DNA of 64,000 nt from Lateolabrax maculatus (GCA_031216445.1 CM062206.1:23341501-23405500); one strand, 5' to 3'; shown: positions 21,954 to 34,146, counted from the stretch's first letter. Numbers and translations are program-made. Notes: generated from the letters alone by a model not told the origin.

Positions 21954-23090
21954 CTCAGAGAGGATGAAAGCAACTGTGCATGTGAAAGTACGCAGGACAG
22001 CGAGTAAGCGAGGCTATTCATGGGAGATCTGTGAACAGATCTGTCCTTAAATCCTCCGTACTCACACAAACACAGAATGTGAGGGAAACAGAAATGTATT
22101 ATTTATTCTTCATTTAAATCTTCACAAGGAACGCTTGTTCTTCTGGAGGCCGTTTTCCCATGAAGCACCTAGAACATCAGTCTTTGACTTATATTGACAA
22201 CAGTCAGTATGCTGCTTTGAACCTGAGCCTGCATTCATGTTATTAATAAAAGTGTTTTGTTAATGCTACTTTATGTTGAAGTAAAAATGAAATGCTGGCA
22301 CATTTAAGTACAGTGGTGCCTTAAAGGACCTGTGGTTTTGGCCAGTAAATCCTATGTGCTTAAAGCTTACATCACTGACAACCACTTCCTAATACATGCA
22401 GGTAGCATTGTAGTTTTTAAGTGTATTTTTTCCATCATCATATCTTCCAGAGGCCCAGGTTTCAGTTTCAGTAGTGTATATACATACATACGTACATATA
22501 TAGAACATATATAGAACTATATATATTTATGACTGGTGTGGGAGAGACATGTAGTAGTTTAAGAGCCAGTCGAGAGGGAAATTCACCCCAACCATAAGAT
22601 AAGATACAAATGCTGCTTCTAAAGTTTTGTGCAGTGTGGCCAACATAACCTGACACTTTCCAACTTTTACTCACGCAAATGACCCCAACCTCCTCCTGAT
22701 GCGGAACTTTGTAATTACTGATTTTAATACGATTTAAGGAGACTGAATGTTCATGCATGTGTTCATTAAGGGAGCATAAGGTCACCCTGCAGAATCCTTG
22801 TTGCTGCTTGGATTTACTACCCCTTTGCTACAAATGGTCGATGCACTGACGTAGGCGTCTCTGAATTGGGTTTTGGGACTGAAGCCTATCCCAGCATGCA
22901 CTGGACAAAAAGCAGGAAAATATTTGGACATGTCAGCAGTAATTATAAGGCACATTTAACAGCTCACATATGTAGAGAGGGGGATGCTTATTTCTGTAGT
23001 CAAATATTAGGATTGATTATTGATTATACTTTTCCTTGTTCATACATGTCAGGATCAGTTGGTATTTTTTTTCTACCTTCATGTTAGCTT

Positions 23091-23095
<5 letters not shown>
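21954..23095. other. No gene recognised
   Basis: Includes an imperfect TA/CATA stretch at 22478-22530. Otherwise AT-rich DNA. Confidence 0.4.

Positions 23096-23149
<54 letters not shown>
23096..23149. repeat. (TA)n microsatellite
   Basis: A pure TA run of 54 bp; such tracts can extrude cruciforms and are prone to length change. Confidence 0.98.
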
Positions 23150-23152
<3 letters not shown>

Positions 23153-23477
23153 GTTTCAATGGTTTCTGATTAAGTCACGTTAAGTATGAAAATCTTGGCT
23201 GTCCAAAAGGAGAACATTAAGCCAGTCTTCTGACATTTCCTTTCACGCCCCTATGTCAAGATGTGAATTGGAATAACAGGAGTTTAATGATGCTATTAAT
23301 GTTCCCGATGGCTAATAATGTCAGAGGAGAGGACGTGTTGTTCATACAGCCATTATCCTCCAGTTTGACCCTCTCTATGACAGACACATGCAGTGCAGCA
23401 GGGGGGGCTATCCTGCCCTCAGCAGGGACTCTGTGTGCTCACTTACAGTATGCATATGTACAACAAAAGCCTAGAAA
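23150..23477. other. No gene recognised
   Basis: Single-copy-looking DNA between the TA tract and the GT/CA cluster. Confidence 0.4.
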
Positions 23478-23614
23478 GTGTGTGTGTATGTGTGTGTGTG
23501 TGTGTGTATGGACACTTTCACCCACCAGTGTGTGTGTGTGCGCGTGCGCATACCGCAGCTGTCTGTCAAGCATACGGTGTACAACAACCCTGCGCTCTAC
23601 CTGATCTCTCAGTG

Positions 23615-23658
<44 letters not shown>

Positions 23659-23915
23659 TGCTCCGCGCGCCTCAACACACGTCAAGTGGAACAGAGCCCA
23701 ATGTTTCCTTATCATCTTTATGTCCAAACACACACACACACACACACTTTATGGACACGTTAAACAAAGCAACGTAGCTGTTTGGGAACACACACACACA
23801 CACACAAACACACACAAAAAAGAAGCACACATGCACAGTGGCAACCAAGCTGAGAGAGCAGCCAATTAGCCTGACCATCTGTTATGGAGCCTAGTACCAG
23901 CACTTGTGTGTGCCT

Positions 23916-23970
<55 letters not shown>
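23478..23970. repeat. Cluster of six GT/CA microsatellites
   Basis: GT tracts at 23478-23510, 23528-23550 and 23905-23970 and CA tracts at 23616-23654, 23728-23748 and 23788-23816. The second tract runs into CGCGTGCGCA, so 23528-23550 is fully alternating purine-pyrimidine, the pattern most favourable to Z-DNA. His/Thr- and Val/Cys-rich open frames over this cluster are translations of the repeats. Confidence 0.97.
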
Positions 23971-23971
<1 letters not shown>

Positions 23972-25944
23972 TTGATAGAACAATGCCACTGTCAAATGTC
24001 CAGCTAAGCCTTCCCGCTGACAGGGTCATATATGTTGAAAGACAAAAAGAAAAGGAAAAACGCAGAGAAAGAGGAGGTGAAAGGTAAAGACAGGTGTGAG
24101 GAAGGAGAGAAGATGGGAGGAAGCCTGACGGTGCAGGAGCAGCAACAGTTTTGACTTCCAAAGCATATTAGATGGTGAGATTCATTAATTTTTGACCTGC
24201 ATTTTTTTCATTGAATTATGCAGATGACTAACTAGAGAGCCTGCGGCAATGTTTTCCTTACACTGTCGTCTGCAGCAGTAGCAGTTGGGGGTAGGCCGTT
24301 TATGTTTTCAAGGACTCCTGCTGTGATTCTAATGCAGGTTTTTAAAACCAGTGCGAACTGCCTGTATAGGCCTATTTTCTTTATGTTTACTCTTCATTAG
24401 AAAGTTGGAGGAAGCAATAATGAAGGCTAGCATGAGCTGCAACACAAGGTAAATCATGTATGCAGGTCACCCATGTGTGTTACCATGTGTCCTATTCATA
24501 CAGTCGGCTCTTTGAGAGAAGCTGCAGGCATCTATGCTTGGGTCAAGGACATATCGTTGCTTTGAAGAAAATGTGGTTAGCAGCGTATGGCCTTCATTGG
24601 TCACTCTACTACTTCTGTTTGTCCAGTCGAGGGGTCAGTGCCTTGAGCTCTGCTCTGGCTTCAGCCACTCAATCACATCTTAGGAGGGCATCAATTAACT
24701 TGATGGCGAGGCACTTCCACAGCATTGATTCTACATTATTATTGTTCTACCATCATTATTAAAATGGAGGTCAATTTGGCCATTGCCTGTAATTCACTCT
24801 TGTACTCCTCTCACAATGAGCTGCTGCTTTTCTCCTTGTTTTTAGCTCTTCAGACATCAGCATGAAAGGTTGAATAAAGAAGCAGTGATTCAGCCTGTAT
24901 TTTTATTTTGATAAGATTTAGGATTATATTATTTTCTGCATTTACTTGTGGGGAAAAAAATATTTTCTGTTACAGCTACAGTGAAAAGCCCATAATTCTG
25001 TGGTATCCCTTTTAAACGTAAAGGCAATACTGGCGTTGATTTTCTTCTTGAGAAAGCACATCAGTTTCTACCCTGATTAAAACAAATTTGTTGAAATTGC
25101 AAATGGACGCCTCAATTAGAGATTCAAATAAATTCCAACAACGAAGTGCAAACCATTCAATAGCAGCGTTTCCTTTTCCCTAATGGAAAATACCAGCAGC
25201 GAGTGCTTGCAAAAAAGGTAATCCAAGCCTAGATTTTCTTGTTTAGAGATCAAATGACATCGTGAAATCCAATCTGAGCCTTAAATTTCTCTGTTTGGCC
25301 GAGGTAAAACACAGCCCTGTGGGACAATCAATTTGGCTCAGTGTAATGAGTCAAGTCCAACTGCTTATTTGTTTGAATGAGGCTTAATTTAAATGCACAA
25401 TAACTGTGCTCTTAAGAAGGGCATTGTGTGTGTTCTGGGCCTGGGTAGCAGCAGAAGCAAAGTTGTAATATTAAGGATTCGATGTTTAATTGGTCTCAGT
25501 GATGAAAAGAGAGCTGGATTAAGGTAGTAATGAATTTGGCTCTTGGAGGCAGGACGGCTAAAGAATAATAGCTGTCAGTGTGAAAGCATTTAAAGATTGT
25601 GTTGCTGTGAATGGGCAGATAAAGAATCACATGTGCACACATCCGCAAGTATCTATTTGTGTCATTTAAAATTATTACATTGTTGATTTGATGAAAAAAA
25701 ACGAAACCAACAATGAATTAATCCTACTAACAAGCATCTTGTTTGTATTCAGAGGCTGATTCCTTCTCTGTGCCACAAAGCTCCACTGTTGTCCAAAAAA
25801 CACATCCGTGAGCCACACTGTTGCACTTACGTTCCTTCGTTACCATGAACACACACACTGTAGTTTATTTTGACCCAATACCACTTACCTAAATACTTAC
25901 CTAAAGAGTATGGTCTAGAGCTACTCTATGTGAAAAACATCTTG
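23971..25944. other. No gene recognised; possible conserved non-coding stretch
   Basis: Holds the candidate exon at 24401-24448. From about 25020 to 25640 the sequence is even, AT-rich, free of simple repeats, and full of AATTA/TTTGCAT-type motifs, reminiscent of enhancer-like conserved DNA of vertebrate gene deserts. Conservation itself cannot be seen from one sequence. Confidence 0.35.
24401..24448 (+). other. Candidate 48-nt exon (unconfirmed)
   Basis: A pyrimidine-rich acceptor (TTTATGTTTACTCTTCATTAG) reduced here to its core TACTCTTCATTAG precedes 48 nt that end in an AAG/GTAAAT donor. The frame with one leading base is open and encodes KLEEAIMKASMSCNT. Length is a multiple of three. 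The other possible frames contain a stop. Not assignable to a family. Confidence 0.22.
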
Positions 25945-26002
25945 AGTTAACTTTTGTTATGATTTGGCACTACACAAAAAAAATTGACTTGACTTGACTA
26001 AC
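25945..26002 (+). mobile_element. 3' tail of a teleost SINE/LINE-type repeat
   Basis: ATGATTTGGCACTACACAAA is followed by an A-run and TTGACTTGACTTGACT. The GATTTGGC...ATACAAA plus short tandem tail is a common 3' end of fish retroposons. The same end in reverse orientation occurs at 43476-43560. Confidence 0.65.
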
Positions 26003-28831
26003 CAGTGCACAAAAATGTGTATTAATCCGCAGCTGAAAATAGTCCCCAACAAAAACACAATTTACTCCCATTTAGCACATTCACTAAAAATACTGTGCCC
26101 ACCTGTTTCAAGATATTACTATACTCTATATTACAATACTTGTATTATATTTATGACCTGTTTTTCAAAGATTTTTCATTTAAATAATGCGTTGATTTGA
26201 TCTACTGCATGCCCTATTGCCCCGTTCGTAAACTGGGCAATTGTCTTTATTAACACAAAACAGGGGAACTGCAAAAGTGCTGAAATAATAATCATGACAC
26301 CAAACCACATGAGAAGTAATGTGTGGAAGCATTTTGGATTCGACAACCTGATGGAAAAATCATTGATAGAAATACAGCACTGTCGCAGGCAACATTACCG
26401 CACCACCAAATCTGAAGGCAGTTGACAAGAGCAGAGGTGCCAAACTAAACAACGTCTATTCTGTGGTGTATTAGACAATTCAGCTATTTTCAAATTTATT
26501 ATATACAAATGATTGAAGTAAATGCACCTGCAGTTTGTCTTTTAATTGTCCATTGCATTGTACAAAATGTGCACTGCACAACTCCATTAGTTAAGAAAAT
26601 ATAAATATGGGGTTGGGACTCAACAAGCAGAAACTTGTAATTTGGATTGAGGGCATGCTGGACATCCCAAGTAGATGGCACCTTATGTTCAATGTGTGTG
26701 CATTAACATGTATTTAGCCAGCCCATTCCCAGAGAATGATAATTAGCTGAAAGCAACAACCACTGAATAACTTTTATCATAAACCCCCAACAGTATGTGC
26801 AAGATATCATCATGCTTCACATCGCAGCTCGTATCATGTGTTAAACAGCACTGCAGATTAATATTGACAACAGCAACAAATTCACAAAATCTGACTGCAG
26901 TGACAATTTAGGCAAAAACAACAGATCTTTAACAAGCAACAACAAGAAAGTTCCACTTTTCTTATAACAGCCGTAGTGACAATCTAGAGCAAAAGCTATC
27001 TGGGAAGTGGAGTCCCATGGGAAGGGTATTGTCAGGGGATGCGTGTTTTCAACAGCAAACAGGAGGGTGTCCCCAGGATTGTCTGCCGTATTTTTCATCT
27101 TCTCCTGTGTGCTTTCCACAGTAATTCATTGTGTTTGCTCCAATACGCCTTCAGTAAAAAAAAAATAACTGTCACCACAACAACAATATAGTCTACAAAG
27201 GATAAAAAGTTTAGAATAAGCACTTGTCTCATTATTAAGTACCTGACAAAGATCTGCAACCCCAGCCACCCCAATCCAACCCCCTCCTGTCTCCATTTCC
27301 ACTGAAACCTCCAGTGGATTGTGAGCTAGTCGCAGCAGAACATTAAACCTGATGACTTCGTTGACTCGAGTCCCTGAAGGCCCCAGTACACTGTGTGACT
27401 TTGGGCTGTCCCAAAGGAAAGTTGACAATTGTGAGAGAAACAGCAAAGTCTTTGTTTGTTAATCGAAAAACGATGGTCCAAGGGCGGTCTGTGAGATCCG
27501 TCCACCGAAGGTCCATTTAGAGCTTTGGTGACCAAAGAAAGTCTCTGTCATGATTCTGTCAGGGTCAGAAACGCAGGGCAAATTTAAGTCCAGCTGGTAC
27601 ACTTTGACTACAAACCAACCAATCAGATCTACTGTAGAAGCAAGTTTTGAATAAAGTTAAAAAAAAGACACAAATGTCCAACGCTGGGGTGAATGGTTGT
27701 TTTTCGTGTTCAAAACATGACAGCACAGATGGATGCTGCGAGCTGCTGACATGTCTCTGCTGGCATATATTTCTGTCCCCCCTTCAACATACAGGTCAGC
27801 AGGCATTCATCAGACAATCCGACATGCCTCAGATTCAACACTGCAGTTAAACAAATATGGGTTTTGGATACCACACTGATTGCAACATAAGCTGAATAAA
27901 TCAAATAGCTTAATGATTCTTGTACAATCAACAGCATATCTGACTGTATGAACAGGTAGGAGACTCAGTCAGAAGCTCCAAAAGCACTGAGAGCTGAACA
28001 CAGAGAGCTTTCTCTCTAAACACCAGCAGTGACAGGATACCTTTGAAGGAAGAAGTTATCTCTAGAAGATCAGCCGCATGAGCATTTCAGCTGGACAAAG
28101 CACAGCGTGCACATGTTGGCTGCGCGTCACTGTGGCTGTGTTCGATTTGGGTCACTCAGCATGCCCGCTGGGTGGGGCCCCAGGCCCAGGTGCGTATGCA
28201 CCCCTTGTACCCCTGATGCTCTGCCAGTGATTGAAACCAGAGCTTTGTAGGCCCGTCTCGCACACTGTGACATGCAATGAACCTGCAGGATCGCTGTTAT
28301 TGTACAGCGAGTAGGGGCTTCCAGTAGGGGTGTTTTACAACAGCATTTGCAAGGAACCACTTTGTCTTCTATGGAAGATTTAAATTGCCCCCCCCCAAAA
28401 AAACAACAAAGCAAACACAAAAAGAAATGGAATACAATACACACATTGTTATTTGTGTTTGTATTATTTATTTTTTATGTATGCATTTATTGCGACATAT
28501 TAAATTAAAAAAGCATGTATGTTTTCTGTTTGTTTTTAATGTGGCATGAAAAATTCATGTCATGATGAAATCAATAAATATTATTTTAAGAAAGAGAGAC
28601 TCCGCCAGAGAAAACGGAGGGCCAGAAAGCAGAAGATGAAAGCTACGGATGCCACATTACATAAACATTGGCTTTCTATGTCTATTACTTACTGGAGCTG
28701 TGACAGTGCAACACCCACTCCTCCTCTACCGCCTCCCCACCCTCATCAAGCCATCCATCTATCCCCATCTTTCCATGACACTTTTCTGTCCAAGCTTTGA
28801 CATTTGAGTAGTCCTTTCTCCACCCTCCCTG
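26003..28831. other. No gene recognised
   Basis: AT-rich DNA with minor features: a run of A at 27159-27168 and C7 at 28387. Minus-strand frames at 26841-27446 have no domain. The stretch 27400-27600 has the look of an old dispersed repeat but no second copy is present in the window. Confidence 0.4.
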
Positions 28832-28850
28832 TCATCCATCCATCCATCCA
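28832..28850. repeat. (ATCC)n microsatellite
   Basis: About four and a half CATC/ATCC units. Confidence 0.9.
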
Positions 28851-29093
28851 AACCATCATTCCTCCCTGTCGTCTTTTTGTCCTCCTCCCCCTTTCACACA
28901 GCATTCCCTCATGTGCTGTGAGAAAGCATCAACAGACATGGTGTGGCATGTGGGAAAAGGTGAAGCAAAGTCCACCTATCTCTTCCTCCAATCACCAGCC
29001 ATCCCCTATTCCCATGAGAAAACACTGTTTGCTATTCATGTGTTAAGTCTTGGACCATATGTATGTATTCCTCTATCTATGCCTGTGTGTGCC
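28851..29093. other. No gene recognised
   Basis: Pyrimidine-rich, no coding signal. Confidence 0.4.
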
Positions 29094-29125
29094 TGTGTGT
29101 GTGTGTGTGTGTGTATGTGTGTGTG
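29094..29125. repeat. (GT)n microsatellite
   Basis: GT run with one TA interruption, preceded by CTGTGTGTGC. Confidence 0.95.
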
Positions 29126-29619
29126 ATCAATGAGGAAAGGGCCATGGTGAGGGGATAGAGTTTAAAACACAGCAAAAAGGAAGACAGTAATGAAGTCCCA
29201 ATGTCTGAAACCTAGACTAAAGCATGGAGGGATGTAGAGAAAAAGAAAGAAGGCGGAAGGCTTAGGATTCAGGACATGATGGACAGCCTGAGAGACGAGC
29301 TGGGGGGGTATTACGTCTTGTTCTGTCTTGGTGCAGTGTGTTTTCGTACTTTAATCATAGGGCGACAGTGCCCTCATGTGTCCTGAATTGGTTTAGCATG
29401 ATGTTTTGTCTTTGTTTTCAGGGGGAAAAGGAGTTGCTGTACTTTGCTGTGCTGAAGTTGCATAAAACTCAAGAATTTATATAACCCTGGGCAGATGACG
29501 TATTCAAGATAAGTGGGAAATGGGAGATTTCCAACCAGAGGATAAGACAGCAGTGTTCCCGAGTGTAATTTTGACACTACAATGCGCCACAAATACAAAT
29601 ATCCACCTCAAATTCAACC
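29126..29619. other. No gene recognised
   Basis: Mixed sequence, no features seen. Confidence 0.4.
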
Positions 29620-29882
29620 AACCAAAAATAAGTAATTAGAATTCTTTTTACGAATTACTCAGCATCAAAAGTAATGCGTCACATTACTTATTACTTTACT
29701 TTTGTAAAGAGAGTATCCTGCATCTAAGTCACAGTAAGACAGTGATCAAGCCTACCCCCAAAACTCAAAGTAACGGACTGGTACTGGCATTGGTAACTGA
29801 AATCTAATTATTGTTTAAAATTGTTACACTTCTCATTACTGAAAATAGTAATCACAGTCATGCGTTACTGCCCAACACTGGT
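29620..29882 (+). mobile_element. Non-autonomous DNA-transposon-type repeat
   Basis: Rich in GTAACGCGTTAC-like words (AGTAATGCGTCACATTACTT, TAATCACAGTCATGCGTTAC) and ending TACTGCCCAACACTGG. This TGTTACTGCCCAACACTG-type end belongs to a very widespread vertebrate short element. No coding capacity. The left border is approximate. Confidence 0.65.
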
Positions 29883-31499
29883 CAAACATATATTTTCAGT
29901 ATGTGATTTGTACCGCATCTTTAATATGTATTTTATGTTCATATACATATTGTGCTAAACTAACATTGTCATACCACAATGTCCTGCAGCATTTTACAGT
30001 GCATCGCCTGAAACTGTAATAGCAGATCAGTAGAAAAAGATGACATGAGAGGTGTCAGAATCTGACAGTCTTCAATTTAGCAGGTGATTGATCGATCGAT
30101 CGCATTGATTGTTTGTATGAGCTAGGAAATGAAGAGACAAACAGCCCAATTAGTCACAAAATCAACTTAATTTTCACATTTACTGTCATCAAAACAAAGT
30201 GCGGCTCCCACACTTTGTCACTGTCACGTTACTGTGACTGGAAACATGAACAAACACTCATTTTGAGTCCCTGATACTACAGAAGGATAACAAAAAAAAA
30301 ACATTATAATTATATTATTATCTGTGTTTACCTGCAAACAGTGACATAAAATACGACACTTTTGCATACCTTTAAAGACCCCATCAACTTTTTAGAGGAT
30401 AAAAAAATTTGCCATTGTTTAAACTTTCAACCATTTTGACACCAAAAATGTTTGAGGAATAAGAGGAACTTCTATGGCCCAGAGTTTGGCGTACTTAGTA
30501 TATATACCTGAAGAAACTGACTGATGAAACAGTAGCACAGTGTAAAATAGTGTTTTATAATCCAGTTTATCCACACTTCACTGCAGAGCGACTCAGCTGA
30601 AGTTCAGCGTTGTGTTGTCCAGTGCCCAGTTACTCAAACATGGCTCAACTAACCTAGACTGGCATTATTATAAACAACTGAAATGATCCTGTTCATTCAA
30701 ATCTAGTTCACTTTTTTCTTTGAACACAGCTAGAGAACGAATTTGTTAACCTTGGCTGAAGTGTACTGTAAGGTCCTGATCCAGCTAATTAAAGTACACT
30801 TATTGTTGCTTTGACAACAGCTCCAAATAAAATTGAAACCACTTTCCTGGAATGGAAAAAGGTAGGTTTGTACCAAATCATCAACAATCAAATCAAATTC
30901 GGTCATGCCAGTGCAAAAATCAGGGCCTTTCCATCCACCGTTTCAGCCGTGTGTCCAAACAGAGTGAGAAGAAAAACTTCAACAGGCCAACAATGACACA
31001 ACCAAAATGCAACAGAAAGCTCCTTGCTGGCAAAAGTTACTCAATATGACGTATGGAAGGACAAAATCTTCTCAATAATCAAATCAATAAACCAAATTGT
31101 CTCACCAGGTTGCCTTGATGAGAGGAACAGTTGAGCAAATGTTCTCTAAATCTTCACCAACTGGTTAAATCCTTTAAGAGCAGAATCTCCAAAACATGAT
31201 CGTCCATTGACTGTAAAAACATTCCCATTAAAGTATTTTGCTCTTGAATAAACACCCAAAGCACACATGTGGCCTCCTATCTTGACATGCACCTGGTGCA
31301 GAGGGGTTTGGGCTGGGCAGTGCGACTGTTTAACATGCGACATGTCTAAGCAAATGTACAGTTGTGTACATGTGCAGTAGGTATATGCATGTTTCTGCTG
31401 ACATGGATATATGTATGATTAGGGTGTGCTACATTATTTGACCACTGAGGAAGAGGATACTTTACCCACAGAGAAGTCTGTGTTATGTTATAGTATTAT
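29883..31499. other. No gene recognised
   Basis: A short (GATC)n run is at 30087-30101. Otherwise AT-rich single-copy DNA. Confidence 0.4.
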
Positions 31500-31690
31500 G
31501 AATTATTTTCATTCACATCTTTCTTACCCGCTGTCTGTACTTTCTCTCTCTCTGTCTATCTTCTCTCTCTCATCTTGGTCTCACCCTCTCTCTTTTTCTG
31601 TCTCTACACTCTTTGTCTTCATTTACTCCCAGATTTAATCTCTCTTCCCTCCTGTCTCTTTTTCTGGCTCGATTTCTCCTGTTTTGTTGT
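31500..31690 (+). repeat. Pyrimidine-rich tract
   Basis: CTCT- and TCTG-rich plus strand, the complement type of the purine tracts elsewhere in the window. Confidence 0.75.
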
Positions 31691-32369
31691 ATTGTCTTTG
31701 CTGCCACCCTCTGGTTTAACCATAGCATTACAGCTCCCAAAGACTTCTAGGCTTTATCCATAGGTTAAATCTAAAATGTGTACAAATGTTGACAAACCTT
31801 AAATAGCTACATGACAATCATTCTTACGCTTTCAAAGTTAAATGTTACTTTTGAAATGAAAACCTCTTGTTGAAGGTCTGAAGACTGAAGACATGAGGAC
31901 AGGTGATGGACAGTGTCCAAGTTACATGAAAACGTGTTTGCCATGAATTTGGATCCTTCATCTTCGTCAACACGTGTTGTTTCTCTGCAAAGGAACAATT
32001 TCCAAATTGTTAGAGTAAGTAAAGACTAAATTCTCTTTTTCACTGTATATACGGTGATTTTGTTATAATATCAGCTGATTCTGGTCCCAGACTGTGATGT
32101 TTATTGCAAGAGTTCACTGCAATAATAGGTAGTTCTGTCTTCTACACCCCCACAAAAATCAATGAAAAACACCCCACTATCAAGACTGATAAAAAGGCAG
32201 CAGAGTTTGGAGTTCTACCTTGCAAAGTGCATAGTATAGAGAGGAAGTCCTGTATGTTCACAGTATCTACATCCTGTTTACCACTCAGATGCATCCTCTG
32301 TCCAGTCACTCTCTATTACCTGTCCCTCCTCTGCTGAAGACTTTGCAACCTCAGAGCTTCAAACTGTTC
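31691..32369. other. No gene recognised
   Basis: AT-rich, no features seen. Confidence 0.4.
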
Positions 32370-32593
32370 CTGACGTCGTCGTTCTTGACGTCAGTGAAGG
32401 TGGGGGACTCGAGGTGAAAATGCTTGGTCACTCGTGCCACCGGGGTCCTGAGTCCGATGTGTGTTACGCAGGTGACTAAAGGATGCATCGGAAATGCGTC
32501 CGGTGCAGACGGGGAATCTGACAGAGCCGTGAGGGGGCGGACGTTTCAGGTGTCCTGGGGTAAATGCTGGCAGGGCATTGTGGACGCCTAGGT
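32370..32593. promoter_or_regulatory. CpG-rich patch with CRE-like sites (candidate regulatory element)
   Basis: A perfect palindromic cAMP response element, TGACGTCA, lies at 32386-32393, with a near match TGACGTCG 15 bp upstream at 32371-32378. CpG dinucleotides are frequent across the next 170 bp, unlike the surrounding AT-rich DNA. CREB/ATF factors bind such sites. No TATA box or clear transcription start is visible, so whether this is an enhancer, a promoter or chance is open. Confidence 0.35.
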
Positions 32594-32992
32594 GGTGTCC
32601 TCTAGCCTGGCATCGCCAGACTTATTTGCAAATGCATATTAGTCTGGAACCTCTCTGTTCATTTTTTATTTCCAAGGGGCGTTATCGATGGACAGAGACA
32701 ACCAATCAGAGCAACGAGGCACTGTCCTGTCGGACGGTACGTCCTGTCAGAAGTTCGGCAAACTCATATTTCTTATCAACATAAAGTTTAAGTGCAGTTG
32801 CTTGTTCTTCTTTTAGAGAAAATGTACTATCCAGTCTGTTTAATACTGATTCTGTAGCCGTCTGGGAGACAAAGATACCTGACGCTTGTGATTGGCTCAC
32901 CTGATAACAGCACCAAGGAAATCAGTTGGAATGAGAGAGGGGCAAATGAAACATGAGCTCGCAGATTCGTCTGGTTCCCGGCTAGGTGTCCT
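32594..32992 (+). mobile_element. hAT-type non-autonomous element with target-site duplication
   Basis: The element starts at 32602 (CTAGCCTGGCATCGCCAGAC) and ends at 32984 (CTGGTTCCCGGCTA), its ends forming an imperfect inverted repeat (CTAGCC and GGCTAG, then CCAGAC and GTCTGG). GGTGTCCT is repeated directly at 32594-32601 and 32985-32992; a ninth base also matches. An 8-bp duplication is the hallmark of hAT transposition. At about 380 bp with no open frame it needs a transposase from elsewhere. Related sequence occurs at 1335-1445 and, in reverse, at 40048-40462. Confidence 0.85.
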
Positions 32993-33539
32993 CATAATTT
33001 TTTCGGGGCAACCTGGGGGATCTTACAGTTTCGTGTCACAGGAGGAAAATCACAGGTGTAAATAATAAAATGAATGATGGCTGAATTCTATTTTGCTGCT
33101 TCGGTTTCCGGTTTCCGGGTCCTGGTACTGTTCATGCTGGCTCTATGTCACTGTCATGACTTACTGGGACAGCTGAATAGAATGGAGGCAGTGTGAGTTG
33201 CTTCATTCCACAGTAGAAGCTACAAGACAGACAGCAAGCAACCCTGCGATCAAGGCCATAGTCAGGATATTACCTAAAATTAGGTCATGACAAATGTTTG
33301 GGAACAAACAGAAAATACAGTCTTTATTTTATTTTTTTATTTTTGTATTTTTATAAAGGTCTAAATGCTTTTTTCTTTTTTTTTTCGTCTTTGCCACTGC
33401 ATTCAAACTCCTACTTATCATCAGCAAAATGTACTCAGTGAATCAAAGTACAAAAGTACTTGTTCTGCAGGAAAATGGCCCTCAACATGTATGACATTAT
33501 TAGAGTGGCAATACCGATGTAGCATTTTACTGTTGTTTT
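32993..33539. other. No gene recognised
   Basis: T-rich runs at 33319-33346 and 33370-33386. No coding signal. Confidence 0.4.
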
Positions 33540-33775
33540 TAAAGTAAAATCTTAATCTGTAAAGTATCTAATAATTATAGCTGTAAAATAAATGTAGTGG
33601 AGTAAAAAGTATATTTGAGTCTGGAATGTAGTGAAGTACAAGCATAAAGACGCAGAAAATGGAAATGCTCAAGTAAAGTAAAAGTACTTCCACAGTATGC
33701 TTACATGAAGTACAGTACTTGAGTAAATGTACTTAGTAACTTACCACTACTAACTGTCTATCACTTTATTTGACC
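33540..33775 (+). mobile_element. Teleost interspersed repeat (AGTACTT-rich)
   Basis: Repeated AAGTAC/AGTACTT words, including GAAGTACAGTACTTGAGTAA and ATGTACTTAGTAACTTACCA, match a common fish repeat ending near ...TTCCACCACT. Left border uncertain. Non-coding. Confidence 0.65.
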
Positions 33776-33876
33776 ACAGAGCGGCAGTAAAGGTTTACTA
33801 ATGTCTTCTGAGCAGCAGGTACAGCTATAAAACCATCTCTAATACATTTTTGCAGCATTGCAGTCTAAACCCTAAA
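33776..33876. other. No gene recognised
   Basis: Short single-copy spacer. Confidence 0.4.
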
Positions 33877-33898
33877 CCCCCCCCCCCCCCCCCCCCCC
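33877..33898. repeat. Poly-C run (22 bases)
   Basis: A pure C homopolymer, followed to about 34050 by pyrimidine-rich sequence. G-quadruplex-capable on the minus strand. Confidence 0.95.
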
Positions 33899-34146
33899 AC
33901 TTCGTATTCTTTATCATTCTCTCTTCCTCTGTATCTATGTTTCTTTCTCCCTACTTTTCTCTCCCCCCCTTTCTGTATTTTTTTACTTTCTCTGTACTTC
34001 CCTTTCTGTCTCCCTGTGTACTTACAGTACTCCCCCTCTCTCTGCAGCAGTTTGTAATGTTATACAGCACTGATCCAGCAGGCCATAAGTACTTATACTG
34101 CAACAATCCTTAATACGGAGTACTATGTGTATGTAGTGGGTCTGAG

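Noticed and set aside
23393..24161. Open frames of 99-158 codons on both strands
   Set aside because: They are His/Thr or Cys/Val translations of GT/CA repeats.
27126..27446. 106-codon minus-strand frame
   Set aside because: No recognisable motif and no coding-like composition over neighbouring frames.
33866..33898. Telomere-like CCCTAAA units before the poly-C run
   Set aside because: Only two partial units; this is not an interstitial telomere array.
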